A stretch of DNA of 64,000 nt from Bacteroidaceae bacterium (GCA_017520935.1 JAFXEF010000001.1:33077-97076), one strand, 5' to 3'. Positions 1 to 9,207 are shown, counted from the stretch's first letter. The notes: generated from the sequence alone by a model not told the origin. Program-made: numbers and translations.

Positions 1-270
1 TTCAACGACTATGCCGAGCAGGTGAAGAGGGAACTTGAGCAGTACGACGTGCGTTGCATCATTGACGGACGTAGTGAGAAAATCAACCGCAAGATCCGTG
101 ACAATGAGATGAAGCATATCCCCTACATGCTCATTGTTGGCGAAAAAGAGCAGGCCGAGGGTACAGTTACCGTACGCAGACAGGGCGGAATCAACGAAGG
201 AAGCCTGAAAATAGCCGAATTTGGTGAAAAAATCGAGGAGGAAGTTAATAATATGATAAATGAATGGTAA
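1..270 (+). CDS. thrS: Threonyl-tRNA synthetase, C-terminal part (5' end outside window)
   Basis: The reading frame is open from base 1 to the TAA at 268-270, so the gene starts upstream of the window. The visible 89 residues match the class IIa anticodon-binding domain that ends ThrRS, including the typical stretch around MLIVGEKE and the VTVRR(Q)GG motif near the end. ThrRS charges tRNA-Thr in the cytoplasm. It is followed by infC, rpmI and rplT, the usual thrS-infC-rpmI-rplT order, which supports the call. An independent promoter lies between thrS and infC, so infC need not depend on thrS transcription. Confidence 0.95.
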   Translation, partial: FNDYAEQVKRELEQYDVRCIIDGRSEKINRKIRDNEMKHIPYMLIVGEKEQAEGTVTVRRQGGINEGSLKIAEFGEKIEEEVNNMINEW

Positions 271-390
271 CTTTTGCAAGCAGAAGATAGGCTATACCTC
301 GGAAAGTTGCATATAAATCTAATTTAATAGAATCTCTTCCTCGTTCTGTAAAGAAAAATTAAGAATTTTCTATACTTTCGTTCGTTGAGA

Positions 391-422
391 TTTGCGTTTT
401 CGCTCGGTTTGCACTATCTTTG
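391..422 (+). promoter_or_regulatory. Bacteroidales-type promoter of infC
   Basis: TTTG at 391-394, a 20-nt spacer and TATCTTTG at 415-422 fit the Bacteroidetes primary sigma consensus (TTTG / 19-21 / TAnnTTTG). The start of infC at 536 leaves a leader of about 105 nt. An AT-rich inverted repeat just upstream (about 351-371) resembles the hairpin found in the dispersed promoter repeats described elsewhere in this window. Confidence 0.75.
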
Positions 423-535
423 CGCCCGCATTTGACAATGTGGGCGGCAAGATTGCCGTTTCGTAGCGTTAGATACAGAACAAAAAAGAATTAGTAACCA
501 TTAAAAAAGACAGCAGAACAAACAAATTCATCTGA

Positions 536-1105
536 ATGAAAAAAGACAACCTGAAAGGCCAACACCGTATCAATGAACAGATACGAGCCAAAGAAGTCCG
601 AATTGTTGGTGACAACATTGAATCTACCGTAGTGTCAATCCATGAAGCACTGAGAATAGCCGAAGAGAATGAAGCAGACTTGGTAGAGATTTCACCGAAC
701 GCCGTTCCGCCTGTTTGCAGAATTATTGATTACTCAAAGTTCCTGTATCAGCTGAAGAAGAAACAGAAGGAGATGAAGGCCAAGCAAGTGAAGATTGACG
801 TTAAGGAAATCCGCTTCGGCCCTCAGACAGATGACCACGACTACAACTTCAAACTGAAGCATGCCATTGGCTTCCTTAAGGATGGAGATAAGGTTAAGGC
901 ATATGTGTTCTTCAAGGGACGCTCAATCCTCTTCAAAGAGCAGGGCGAGGTGCTGTTGCTGCGTTTTGCCAACGACCTTGAGGAGTATGGTAAGGTAGAC
1001 CAGATGCCTGTACTCGAAGGTAAGCGCATGACCATCTTCATTTCACCGAAGAAGGCTGCCGCTCCCAAGAAAGAGAAGCCCGCTCAGCAGAAAGAGGAAA
1101 ATTGA
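536..1105 (+). CDS. infC: Translation initiation factor IF-3
   Basis: 189 aa. IF-3 binds the 30S subunit, keeps it apart from 50S and checks start-codon pairing. The N-terminal domain is recognised from [12 protein letters not shown] and the C-terminal domain from the KxxKxKEIRFGP-like segment ([18 protein letters not shown]). The protein ends in a Lys/Ala/Pro-rich tail of about 20 residues, common in this order. The start is ATG, not the AUU/AUC used for autoregulation in enterobacteria, so that control is not evident. It is first in the infC-rpmI-rplT group. Confidence 0.96.
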   Translation: MKKDNLKGQHRINEQIRAKEVRIVGDNIESTVVSIHEALRIAEENEADLVEISPNAVPPVCRIIDYSKFLYQLKKKQKEMKAKQVKIDVKEIRFGPQTDDHDYNFKLKHAIGFLKDGDKVKAYVFFKGRSILFKEQGEVLLLRFANDLEEYGKVDQMPVLEGKRMTIFISPKKAAAPKKEKPAQQKEEN

Positions 1106-1250
1106 AAGTGAAAAGATGGAAGTTGATATCTTGAATCCATAAGGGAGTACTTTCATCTATCATCTTTCAACTATAAACTTGAGAAAAGCGGCTGCGTGCC
1201 GGTATAGTACGCACCGTTTATATATTAATAATTAAATAATAACTAACAAC
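1106..1250 (+). promoter_or_regulatory. Leader between infC and rpmI, possible L20-type autoregulatory region
   Basis: This 145-nt spacer can fold imperfectly: the purine-rich segment at about 1105-1123 is largely complementary to about 1151-1170, and TGCGT/ACGCA forms a short hairpin at about 1193-1213. In other phyla L20 represses its operon through leader structures upstream of rpmI. I see suitable folding capacity here but no diagnostic L20-binding signature, so regulation is an inference. Confidence 0.3.
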
Positions 1251-1448
1251 ATGCCAAAAGTTAAGACTAACTCCGGTTCAAAAAAAAGATTCGCTCTTAC
1301 CGGAACAGGTAAAATCAAGAGAAAGCACGCTTATCACAGTCACATCTTGACAAAGAAGACTAAGAAGCAAAAACGTAACCTTGACCACTTTACACTTGTA
1401 CACGGTGCAAACGTAAGCCAGGTTAAGGAACTTCTTGCAATGAAGTAA
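1251..1448 (+). CDS. rpmI: 50S ribosomal protein L35
   Basis: 65 aa, highly basic, beginning [20 protein letters not shown], the standard bacterial L35 signature. L35 is a structural protein of the large subunit. Length and start agree with the family. It lies between infC and rplT as expected. Confidence 0.97.
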   Translation: MPKVKTNSGSKKRFALTGTGKIKRKHAYHSHILTKKTKKQKRNLDHFTLVHGANVSQVKELLAMK

Positions 1449-1551
1449 TCTTAAAGTTAAGCGAGTTATTCTAAAAACAATTATTAATCGGATGGTTAGC
1501 AAAACCAAGACTGCCCCGGGCAGCGCTAACATCTAAAAACGAAACAAAACT

Positions 1552-1902
1552 ATGCCAAGATCAGTAAATCATGTTGCTTCAAGAGCAAAGAGAAAGAAAA
1601 TTTTAGGTTTAACCAGAGGTTACTTCGGTGCTCGTAAGAACGTTTGGACCGTTGCCAAGAATACTTGGGAGAAGGGTCTGACCTACGCTTACCGCGACCG
1701 TAAGAATAAGAAGCGCAACTTCCGTGCCTTGTGGATCCAGCGTATTAACGCTGCCGCTCGTCTCGAGGGTATGTCTTATTCTCAACTGATGGGTGCATTG
1801 CACAAGGCTGGTATCGAGATCAACCGTAAGGTGCTCGCCGACCTCGCAATGAATCATCCTGAAGCTTTCAAGGCTATCGTAGCTAAGGCTAAGGCTGCTT
1901 AA
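1552..1902 (+). CDS. rplT: 50S ribosomal protein L20
   Basis: 116 aa, basic, with the L20 start [18 protein letters not shown] and the conserved [10 protein letters not shown] segment. L20 binds 23S rRNA early in 50S assembly and in some bacteria represses its own operon. The gene is followed by a strong intrinsic terminator and then by a structured RNA. Confidence 0.97.
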   Translation: MPRSVNHVASRAKRKKILGLTRGYFGARKNVWTVAKNTWEKGLTYAYRDRKNKKRNFRALWIQRINAAARLEGMSYSQLMGALHKAGIEINRKVLADLAMNHPEAFKAIVAKAKAA

Positions 1903-1960
1903 TTGTGGCTCACGCAGCTTAAATAATCACTTGCGAAATAGTGTTATTTAACATGATAAC

Positions 1961-1989
1961 GAAAAAAGAGGCTTCGGCCTCTTTTTTTA
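1961..1989 (+). terminator. Intrinsic terminator of the infC-rpmI-rplT operon
   Basis: Perfect hairpin: AAAAAAGAGGC, TTCG tetraloop, GCCTCTTTTTTT. It begins 58 nt after the rplT stop. The A-rich left arm also makes it usable on the other strand. Confidence 0.9.
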
Positions 1990-2004
1990 TTGGAGAAAAC
2001 TTCC

Positions 2005-2012
2005 TATATTTG
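2005..2012 (+). promoter_or_regulatory. Candidate -7 box for the downstream structured RNA
   Basis: TATATTTG fits TAnnTTTG and is followed by GC. A T-run at 1982-1988 lies at about the right distance for a weak -33 element. It is the only good -7 box between rplT and the RNA at 2186, so the primary transcript may start near 2018 and be processed. Confidence 0.4.
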
Positions 2013-2185
2013 CATTAGCAAAAGCAGGAGAGAAGCGCATTCGTTGCGAACAATCAAGCTTTCGGCTGCGTTCTTTGAAGTGAAGAAGAGAAAGATGGGG
2101 TATGAAGGTGTAGAAAGAAAAACGAATTGTTTGCAATGAGTAGGGGACTTTCAACTTTCAGTTTCAACTTTCAATTCGAAATATA

Positions 2186-2358
2186 GTCGTGTCGGTTTAG
2201 ACTGGGAAACTCATCAATTATATCTGAAACCGAGGACAGCTTCGACTTCCAATGGCGGGCCACGCCCCGTAAGGGGTAACCTTGAGTCGGTGGATTACAA
2301 AGGGGGCGAGCACTCAAATCCTATTTCTCGGAGTTTCATCGCATCAATCCGGCACGAC
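2186..2358 (+). ncRNA. Structured RNA downstream of rplT, Bacteroidales-1 / 6S-like candidate
   Basis: About 173 nt whose ends are complementary: GTCGTGTCGG at 2186-2195 pairs with CCGGCACGAC at 2349-2358, with one G-U. Further in, GAAAC + CGAG pairs with CTCG + GTTTC, then CGACT pairs with AGTCG, and the tip is a CCCC-GTAA-GGGG hairpin. The result is a long interrupted rod with an internal bubble, the general shape of 6S RNA, which mimics an open promoter and binds RNA polymerase. A conserved motif named Bacteroidales-1 is known to sit just downstream of L20 genes in this order, which is exactly this position. Position and fold are seen. Identity with that motif and a 6S role are inferred. 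Confidence 0.65.
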
Positions 2359-2402
2359 TTCTTTATATATAAACGCCAAAAGGTATTAATAACGTATTTG
2401 CT

Positions 2403-2774
2403 GTGGGCAGAAACAAATTTTCAAAACGCGAGATAGACATTATCGGTAAGCTCCTGAGTCGTAAAATGGCAGGCAACCGCAATCAGCAGAAGATGGTGAG
2501 ACATACGCTTCGCACCGTCTTTGACTTTAACATCTCTGATTTCAACGTGCAAGGAAAAGCCTTCGGCTCCGAAGACCTGCAATCTTGTGTGCGCCGTGGC
2601 GTTATCCATATCTTGGATGATGCCACCATAGAGACCATGAAGGTGCGCTATGCCGAAAAGAAACAGCACGAAGAGGCTCTACGCCAAGCTGAGGCAGTGG
2701 CCGACGGCGAAGCGGTAGATTGGCAAGAGGTGCAGCGCCAGTGGGACGAATATTACGCCCAGCATCCGGAATGA
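2403..2774 (+). CDS. Conserved hypothetical protein, 123 aa
   Basis: I do not recognise a named family. The predicted start is GTG (2403); upstream in-frame codons offer no ATG. The protein is charged and probably soluble: a basic N-terminal half (MGRNKFSKREIDIIGKLLSRKMAGNRNQQK), then a hydrophobic segment, then an acidic helical tail rich in Glu, Gln and Ala ending WDEYYAQHPE. No signal peptide or membrane segment. It stands alone between the structured RNA and a terminator. The basic N-terminus would suit nucleic-acid or ribosome binding, but that is only a guess. Confidence 0.7.
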   Translation: MGRNKFSKREIDIIGKLLSRKMAGNRNQQKMVRHTLRTVFDFNISDFNVQGKAFGSEDLQSCVRRGVIHILDDATIETMKVRYAEKKQHEEALRQAEAVADGEAVDWQEVQRQWDEYYAQHPE

Positions 2775-2834
2775 CTCTCTCTAAATTATAATGCCTCAAA
2801 TGGCTAAATAGTATAACTTGTAATGATGGTTAAG

Positions 2835-2866
2835 AAACGCGTAAGATCTCAAGGTCTTGCGCGTTT
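2835..2866 (+). terminator. Intrinsic terminator
   Basis: AAACGCGTAAGATC and GGTCTTGCGCGTTT form a nearly perfect stem around a 4-nt loop, followed by a moderately T-rich GTTCTTTCC. It closes the 2403-2774 transcript. Confidence 0.75.
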
Positions 2867-2910
2867 GTTCTTTCCAAAAAAATGACTTTTCCGGGGTATC
2901 TTCAGCAAAA

Positions 2911-2940
2911 AGTGTAAAGAAACTTTACAATTTTCGCTCA
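2911..2940 (+). repeat. Copy of the dispersed hairpin repeat (arm TGTAAAG)
   Basis: TGTAAAG-AAA-CTTTACA followed by ATTTTCGCTC has the layout of the promoter-associated repeats seen at 39580, 51026, 52700 and 54841. The arm sequence is different but still self-complementary. The downstream promoter part has diverged here; a TAACTTCG at 2990-2997 may serve as the -7 box for the permease gene at 3048. Confidence 0.5.
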
Positions 2941-3047
2941 AAAAAGCGTTTTTTCGATTTTTCTTGCGGAAAGTGTTTGCTTGTGTGAGTAACTTCGCTA
3001 AGCAAATCGCGCACGACTATTAATAACCGAAAAAACGCAATACGACA

Positions 3048-5465
3048 ATGAAGGAGTTTTTCAAAAATCTCGGACGCTACAGAGTGTCGTCCACGCTCAA
3101 TATCCTGGGCCTCGGCATTGCCTTCGCGGCAGCTTACATCATCTTGGTGCAAGTAAACTTTGACCTCGCCTACAATCGTTGCTTCAAGGATGCGGAGAGG
3201 ATATATCGCTTGGAGTTTAAGTCCGTAATGGGCGACGAGGGCAAGAAGATGCCACACGTGTCTCATTATGTAGGTGAGGCTGTGGGCGACAACAATGCCA
3301 ATGTGGAGGAGTATGCTTGGGCGTTCCCTTATCCTCAGCCAAACATTTTTATAATTCTTCCTCAGGAAGAGATAAAAGAGTATTTTCAAGCGGAAGCTCG
3401 CATCTGCTCATACAATCTGCCCCAATTGTTCAACATACCGCTCCTCGACGGCAGTTATGAAGAATTGGCGCATCCCAACTCCATCGTGATAAGCGAGTCG
3501 TTTGCCCAAACGCACAACCTCAAGGTGGGCGATGCCGTGATGACGGGAAGCGAGAAAGCACCCAATATGAATGTACAGACGATACGGGGTATCTATCCTG
3601 ACTTCCCCGACAACTGTGAATTCGCAAACACCGTAGTCTTGCAGTTGACCGACAAGGAGATAATGCCAGGCAAGGATGAGTTTTGTTACTCCTATTATTA
3701 TAAGGTGTATGATGTTGGGCAGAACGATATGGTGCTTGCCAATGGTCTCCGCCTGATAGCACCGAGGTACGGTGAAGCATACGAGGATTTGCGGAAGGCC
3801 TCAGAAGGTGCCAGCCAAGAGCAATGGCTGAAACTGGGGAAAGAATATATGCGACTGACGTCGGTCTATGACATCTACTTTGCCAATGATGTAGAGGGAA
3901 TCATTGGTCACGATATTGGCAACAGATTTACCACCTACACATTGCTGAGCATTGCGGTGCTGATACTGGCCATTGCATTCATCAACTTCGTGAACTTCTT
4001 TATGGCGATGGTGCCACGGCGCATACGACGTGTGAATACGGAGAAGGTGTTTGGCTGCTCTACACGTCGCCTGCGCATGGGCTTTGTGCTCGAAGCCGTA
4101 GGACTGGTAGTGCTCGGCCTTCTATTGGCTGCCTACATCGTCTTTATGGTAGCGCCAGAGTTGACTGGGATGATTTCTACATCGGTTTTGCTAAGAGACA
4201 ATCCGATGATAGCCTTGTCTATTGTTGGTGCTGGCCTTCTGCTTGCCGTGGTCAGCAGCATCTATCCTGCCTACTATATCACATCCGTGCCACCTGCCTT
4301 TGCCCTGAAAGGCACGTTTGGCAACACAGCTTCGGGGCGTCGTATGCGCTACGTGCTATTGGGCATACAGTTTGCCATCTCCATCGCCCTCATCACCTGT
4401 ACGTTGTTTATTCGCTTGCAACATACCTATATGATGCGTTACGATATGGGCTTCAACAAAGAGAACGTGCTTGGGGTCAATCTCGGAAGCGGAAATGCCA
4501 CCAAATCGCGGTGGGACTTCAATGCGCGTCAACAGTTTACCCATGAGCTGAAGACCAATCCGATGATTGTAGATGCAGCCTTTGGCTCGGAAAACTTCAT
4601 TGCACCCACCCGCTCAACGCATAACAGAGTGACGGAGAAGGGTGATAACATCTTCTTTCAGTCCTATTCCGTGTCATATAACTTCCTTCGAGTTATGGGA
4701 ATCGAACTGATTGAAGGACGTGACTATATGCCGGAAGACGAACAACAAGACGACAAGCAACTCTACATCTTCAACGAAACGGCACAGAAGGAATTTGGTC
4801 TGAAGGTAAATGAAGATTTGAGCGGAGCTACTGCCATCGGTTTCTGTAAGGACTTCAAGTTCCGTTCCCTGCAATATGAAAGTTCTGCCTTTGCCTTCTG
4901 CGTAAGAGAGCATACAGGGTACATCAAGCATTGCTACGTGCGCACAACAGCAAACGCCGATATTGAAGCCGTGGAAAAGCATATCAAGGACTGTGTAACA
5001 AAGATGGGCGATGATGCGAACTCAATTACCATCGAGTTCTTCGATGAAGAACTGGATCGCCAATACGAGAAGGAGCGCGAGCTGAACCGCTTGATTACCA
5101 TCTTTGCTCTCATCTCCATCTGCATCTCACTGATGGGAGTCTTCGGCCTCGTGTTCTTCGAGACCCAGTATCGCCGTCGCGAGATTGCCTTGCGCCGTGT
5201 ACACGGAGCTCAGATAAGCGAGATACTGCGTATGTTTGTGCTGCAATATGCCCGTATGGTGGGTGTGGCCTTCCTCTTTGCCGTGCCCGTGAGCTACCTC
5301 ATTATGACGCGCTGGCTCGAAGGGTATGCCTACCACATCCCGCTCTACTGGTGGGTCTTCGCCCTTGCCCTCCTCATCGTGCTCGTCGTCACCAGTGCTA
5401 TTGTGTTGGCCCGCTCGTGGAAGGCGGCGAAGGAGAATCCCGTGAATGCGTTGTATAAGGAGTAA
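3048..5465 (+). CDS. ABC transporter permease, FtsX/MacB family (paralogue 1)
   Basis: 805 aa inner-membrane protein with a duplicated permease layout. TM1 is near residues 15-37, followed by a periplasmic MacB_PCD-like domain (about 40-290) and three to four TM segments with the first FtsX domain (about 295-425). A fifth TM (about 435-455), a second periplasmic domain and the C-terminal FtsX domain (about 685-800) complete it. MacB/FtsX permeases do not form channels; they pass ATPase movement to the periplasm, for example in lipoprotein, peptide or lipid handling. No ABC ATPase gene is adjacent, so the partner is encoded elsewhere. A close paralogue follows at 5694. The start ATG gives MKEFFKNLGRYRVSS, identical in form to the paralogue. 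Substrate unknown. Confidence 0.88.
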   Translation: MKEFFKNLGRYRVSSTLNILGLGIAFAAAYIILVQVNFDLAYNRCFKDAERIYRLEFKSVMGDEGKKMPHVSHYVGEAVGDNNANVEEYAWAFPYPQPNIFIILPQEEIKEYFQAEARICSYNLPQLFNIPLLDGSYEELAHPNSIVISESFAQTHNLKVGDAVMTGSEKAPNMNVQTIRGIYPDFPDNCEFANTVVLQLTDKEIMPGKDEFCYSYYYKVYDVGQNDMVLANGLRLIAPRYGEAYEDLRKASEGASQEQWLKLGKEYMRLTSVYDIYFANDVEGIIGHDIGNRFTTYTLLSIAVLILAIAFINFVNFFMAMVPRRIRRVNTEKVFGCSTRRLRMGFVLEAVGLVVLGLLLAAYIVFMVAPELTGMISTSVLLRDNPMIALSIVGAGLLLAVVSSIYPAYYITSVPPAFALKGTFGNTASGRRMRYVLLGIQFAISIALITCTLFIRLQHTYMMRYDMGFNKENVLGVNLGSGNATKSRWDFNARQQFTHELKTNPMIVDAAFGSENFIAPTRSTHNRVTEKGDNIFFQSYSVSYNFLRVMGIELIEGRDYMPEDEQQDDKQLYIFNETAQKEFGLKVNEDLSGATAIGFCKDFKFRSLQYESSAFAFCVREHTGYIKHCYVRTTANADIEAVEKHIKDCVTKMGDDANSITIEFFDEELDRQYEKERELNRLITIFALISICISLMGVFGLVFFETQYRRREIALRRVHGAQISEILRMFVLQYARMVGVAFLFAVPVSYLIMTRWLEGYAYHIPLYWWVFALALLIVLVVTSAIVLARSWKAAKENPVNALYKE

Positions 5466-5502
5466 AAGGAGAGGTATGAATCAATAAAACAAACAAGCGT
5501 TT

Positions 5503-5577
5503 CTGTCATTTTGAGCAACGCGAAAAATCTCAACAACACACTCTGCGAGATCTTTCACATTCGTTCAAGATGACAAA
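5503..5577. repeat. Imperfect inverted-repeat element between the two permease genes
   Basis: The left arm begins TGTCATTTTGAGCAACGCGA (5503) and ends in ATCTC. The right arm (about 5549-5577) is its imperfect reverse complement, ending CAAGATGACA. The arms are about 28 nt with roughly 80% match around a short centre. It looks like a small non-coding palindromic (MITE or REP-like) element. No ORF inside. Confidence 0.6.
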
Positions 5578-5693
5578 CAGACAAACAACAAGATTTTTCA
5601 AGCCTGTGACAAAAAATCACGCCTGTGATAATTCTTGAGAAAGGGACAAAACAAAAATACGTACAATGCAAACAATAAAAACACTATACTATT

Positions 5694-8096
5694 ATGAAAG
5701 AGTTCTTTAAGAATCTCGGACGCTACAAAGTGTCGTCCACGCTCAATATCCTGGGCCTCGGCATCGCCTTCGCGGCAGTTTACGCCATCTTGGTACAGGT
5801 CTATTACGACCTTAGTTTCAATAGCAGCATTAAGGATGCTGACCGCATCGTACGCATTGACAAGCGCTTCTACAGTTGGGGCGAAGACAAATGGTTTGCC
5901 ACAATGCCCGACCCTTTGGGGCTGCGATGCGGTGATGACGAACTGGTGGAGAGTTTCGGGCGACTGCAACGCAAGATACGGTGGGACAGTGACGGCACCA
6001 TTGTCATTAACTTGGAGAAAGATAATGAGCGCCATCCCGTTAAAGTCGGATTCGCACAAGGAACGGCAGGTATCTTGAATACTTTGGATTTCAAGATTGT
6101 AGCTGGAAGTACATACAATTTCGAAAACACGGGAGGCATACTGCTTAGCGAACAATTTGCCAATATCCATAATCTCCAGACAGGCGATATCATATATGAT
6201 GGAGACAGAGGAATATCGGTGAACGGAATATTCAAGGACTTCCCGAGAAACAGCGACTTCTACGGTATCCAGCTGTTCAATTGCATCCCCAACCAGAGTT
6301 TGAACACGAGTGAGGGAAATGAAATCTTCTATTGGTATTATAAGCTAAAGGATGCTAAGATGAAAGATGCATTCCTGAAGAATGCCTATATCAAGTTCCA
6401 CGAGAGCGACAAGATAAGGGGGAATGCAGAAGACAAGACAACGCTGGATGACTATCGTAATACAATCGCTGACCTGCGCATTACCGCACTCGATGAGACC
6501 TATTTCTCGACTTGCCACTCGGAATCGAAAGTTGGCAACCGCTCTACTACCAATGTGCTGCTTGCCTTTGCGGTGATTCTTCTCATCATTGCATTTATCA
6601 ACTTCATCAATTTCTTTATGGCAATGGTACCGCGTCGCATACGCCGTGTGAATACGGAGAAGATATTCGGCTGTCCTACGTGGCGCCTACGCATAAGCTT
6701 CGTGCTTGAGGCCATAGGGTTGGTATTGCTTGCTCTGCTGCTTGCAGCCTTCATCGTCTTTATGACAGCGCCCGAGTTCAATATGACGCGTCTGCTTTCT
6801 GTGCCTGTCGACCTTCACGAGAACGTGCCTATAGTGCTCATCACGCTTGGAGCTGGTATCTTGCTTGCCATCGTGGCCAGTCTGTATCCTACCTATTATA
6901 TAACGTCCGTGCCTCCCGCCTTTGCCATCAAAGGTTCGTTTGGCAATACTGCGGCAGGCCGTCGCCTACGCTATGCCCTGCTGGGATTACAGTTCTTTAT
7001 CTCATTGTCGCTCATCACCTGCTCGCTTTTCATCAACAAGCAGTACCGCTTCTTCATGGACTACGACATCGGCATCAATCGCGAACATCTGCTGTGTACC
7101 GAAGTGCCGGTAGGACTGACCTACGAGGCCAATCGGAACAACTTTACTCAAATGCTCAAGGAAAACCCGATGATACAGGAGGTGGCATACACAGAGACCA
7201 ATCTCATTGCCGAAAGCCGTCAGAGGTACAATTGCCACGCGGTAAAGGAGGATAAATCAATACTCTTTCAGATGCAACCTGTCACGTGGGACTTCCTCCA
7301 TTTGATGGGTATCGACATTACTGAAGGACGCGACTTTGAGAAGCAGGACGAACAAGCACCTACCTCAATCTTTATCTTTAACGAAACGGCCCGCAAGCAA
7401 TATGATATAGGACTTGATACGGAAATAACATATCACATGAAGCCTGCCAAGATTCTTGGATTCTGTGAAGACATACACTTTCGTCCGTTGCAATACGAGC
7501 AGATGCCGTTAGCTTTCACCGTGATACCCGACAATAGAGGACGTGGCTATCCTCACCTTTATATCCGTACGGTACCGGGAGTCGATGTAGAGGCTGTAGA
7601 AGCGCACGTACGCGAGTGTGTAGGTCGTCTTGCTCCCAACGCCTATCTTGAAAACATCAAGGTACGATTCTTCTACCAAGAGTTGGGCGAGGAATATGAG
7701 AAGGAGAAGAAGGCCAATATGCTCATTACGGCATTCTCTATTATTTCCATCCTCATTGCCTTGATGGGAGTCTTCGGCCTCGTGTTCTTTGAGACGCAAT
7801 ATCGCCGTCGCGAGATTGCCCTGCGCCGTGTACACGGAGCGCAGATAAGCGAGATACTGCGTATGTTTGTGTTGCAATATGCCCGTATGGTGGGTGTGGC
7901 CTTCCTCTTTGCCGTGCCCGTGAGCTACCTCATCATGACGCGCTGGCTCGAAGGGTATGCCTACCACATCCCGCTCTACTGGTGGGTGTTCGCCACGGCC
8001 CTGCTCATCGTGCTCGCCGTCACCAGCGCTATTGTGTTGGCTCGCTCGTGGAAGGCGGTGAAGGAGAATCCCGTGAATGCGTTGTATAAGGAATAA
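5694..8096 (+). CDS. ABC transporter permease, FtsX/MacB family (paralogue 2)
   Basis: 800 aa, same layout as the gene at 3048: TM1, periplasmic domain, FtsX block with several TMs near residues 290-425, second periplasmic domain, C-terminal FtsX block. The first about 35 residues and the last about 110 residues are nearly identical to paralogue 1 (the last 110 differ at about three positions), and the DNA there is also nearly identical. The two periplasmic domains share little. This suggests duplication, divergence of the substrate-contacting parts and gene conversion at the ends. No ATPase is adjacent. Both genes may share a transcript, though a 228-nt gap carrying a palindromic element separates them. 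Confidence 0.88.
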   Translation: MKEFFKNLGRYKVSSTLNILGLGIAFAAVYAILVQVYYDLSFNSSIKDADRIVRIDKRFYSWGEDKWFATMPDPLGLRCGDDELVESFGRLQRKIRWDSDGTIVINLEKDNERHPVKVGFAQGTAGILNTLDFKIVAGSTYNFENTGGILLSEQFANIHNLQTGDIIYDGDRGISVNGIFKDFPRNSDFYGIQLFNCIPNQSLNTSEGNEIFYWYYKLKDAKMKDAFLKNAYIKFHESDKIRGNAEDKTTLDDYRNTIADLRITALDETYFSTCHSESKVGNRSTTNVLLAFAVILLIIAFINFINFFMAMVPRRIRRVNTEKIFGCPTWRLRISFVLEAIGLVLLALLLAAFIVFMTAPEFNMTRLLSVPVDLHENVPIVLITLGAGILLAIVASLYPTYYITSVPPAFAIKGSFGNTAAGRRLRYALLGLQFFISLSLITCSLFINKQYRFFMDYDIGINREHLLCTEVPVGLTYEANRNNFTQMLKENPMIQEVAYTETNLIAESRQRYNCHAVKEDKSILFQMQPVTWDFLHLMGIDITEGRDFEKQDEQAPTSIFIFNETARKQYDIGLDTEITYHMKPAKILGFCEDIHFRPLQYEQMPLAFTVIPDNRGRGYPHLYIRTVPGVDVEAVEAHVRECVGRLAPNAYLENIKVRFFYQELGEEYEKEKKANMLITAFSIISILIALMGVFGLVFFETQYRRREIALRRVHGAQISEILRMFVLQYARMVGVAFLFAVPVSYLIMTRWLEGYAYHIPLYWWVFATALLIVLAVTSAIVLARSWKAVKENPVNALYKE

Positions 8097-8129
8097 AATG
8101 AGCGGAGGAGAGTGTGATAATTGGAAAAG

Positions 8130-8160
8130 ACTGTTCCCCAAAGTCGTTTTTGGGGACAGT
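8130..8160. terminator. Bidirectional terminator between permease 2 and mltG
   Basis: ACTGTTCCCCA and TGGGGACAGT pair around a short loop containing TTTT. It sits between convergent genes, 34 nt after the permease stop and 10 nt from the mltG stop, and can serve both strands. Confidence 0.75.
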
Positions 8161-8169
8161 TTGATGGTT

Positions 8170-9207
8170 TTATTTGATTCCTCTCTGATTCAATGCCTGC
8201 TGGTATCGGCGGGCATTGGCATTATGTTCAGCTAAGGTAGAGGCGAAGTTGTGATAGCCCGAGAAGTCCTCCTTGGCACACATATATATATAGGAATGCT
8301 TGGCAGGATTGAGTACGCTCTCGATGGCTGCGATGCTCGGTATACGTATGGGGCCAGGGGGAAGGCCGGCATACTTGTAGGTGTTGTAGGGCGAGTCTAT
8401 CGTGAGGTGGACGAGGAGGATGCGGCGCAGGTCGAACTTGCCGTGGGCAAACTTCACCGTGGGGTCGGCTTGCAGCAGCATGCCGCGCTTCAGGCGATTG
8501 AGGTAAAGTCCCGCAACGAGGGGCTTCTCATCGTTCTTGTTCGTCTCCTCATCTACGATAGAGGCCAATGTGGTAACCTCGATAGGGGTGAGCCCTTGTG
8601 CTTGTGCCTTCTTCCTGCGCTCGGTGTTCCAGAAGGTGTCGTGCTCCTTCTTCATGCGTGCGATAAACTGCTTCGGCGACATGGTCCAGTACACCTCGTA
8701 GGTGTTGGGCAGGAATAGGGTAGGGAAGGTCTCTTCCGTGTAACCAAGGCTGTCGATAAGGTGATGGTCGGTCAGGATAGTGGCTATCGCTGCGGAGTCT
8801 GTCATAAGCTGCTTGCCCACAGCACCGGCCAGTCGGTCGAGCGTGCGCACCGAAGGAATTACGAGCCGCACCGGTGTCTGGTTGCCAGAGAGCAGTCGCA
8901 GGCAGATATCACGCATCGAATCGCCTGGACGTATGGCATAGTTGCCTGGCTTTATCCGTTCGTCATACTTATAGTATCTCATCAGAGGGGTAAATGCCAT
9001 CATGCTACCTATTCCCTCTGCCGATGCTACTTTGTCTGCCACTGTGCTGGTGTTGTCTTCGGGATAAATTTGTATATAGCTGGTCTCTGCACCGCTCACC
9101 TGCGGACCCAATACCTTGTCGTATGCAATATAGCCCACTGCCGCTACAGCAACGAGTAACACTGTCACTACTATACCCGTTATTATACGTTTCTTCATAT
9201 CCGCCAT
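8170..9207 (-). CDS. mltG: Endolytic murein transglycosylase MltG (YceG-like)
   Basis: 345 aa. One N-terminal TM (about residues 7-29) anchors a periplasmic YceG domain. Family motifs visible are the LysM-like early part, the Glu-containing ASIVDEETN motif that carries the catalytic acid region, the N-R-L after it, and QADPTVKFAHG. MltG cuts nascent glycan strands and acts as a terminator of peptidoglycan polymerisation. Start: MADMKKR..., with the alternative at the second Met three codons in. It is downstream of lysA on the same strand with a 91-nt gap. Confidence 0.93.
   Translation of the reverse strand: MADMKKRIITGIVVTVLLVAVAAVGYIAYDKVLGPQVSGAETSYIQIYPEDNTSTVADKVASAEGIGSMMAFTPLMRYYKYDERIKPGNYAIRPGDSMRDICLRLLSGNQTPVRLVIPSVRTLDRLAGAVGKQLMTDSAAIATILTDHHLIDSLGYTEETFPTLFLPNTYEVYWTMSPKQFIARMKKEHDTFWNTERRKKAQAQGLTPIEVTTLASIVDEETNKNDEKPLVAGLYLNRLKRGMLLQADPTVKFAHGKFDLRRILLVHLTIDSPYNTYKYAGLPPGPIRIPSIAAIESVLNPAKHSYIYMCAKEDFSGYHNFASTLAEHNANARRYQQALNQRGIK

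Noticed and set aside
2925..3389. Minus-strand ORF of 154 aa at the start of the first permease gene
   Set aside because: It overlaps the well-supported FtsX-type permease and an equivalent antisense ORF appears over the paralogue at 5598, as expected from shared DNA.
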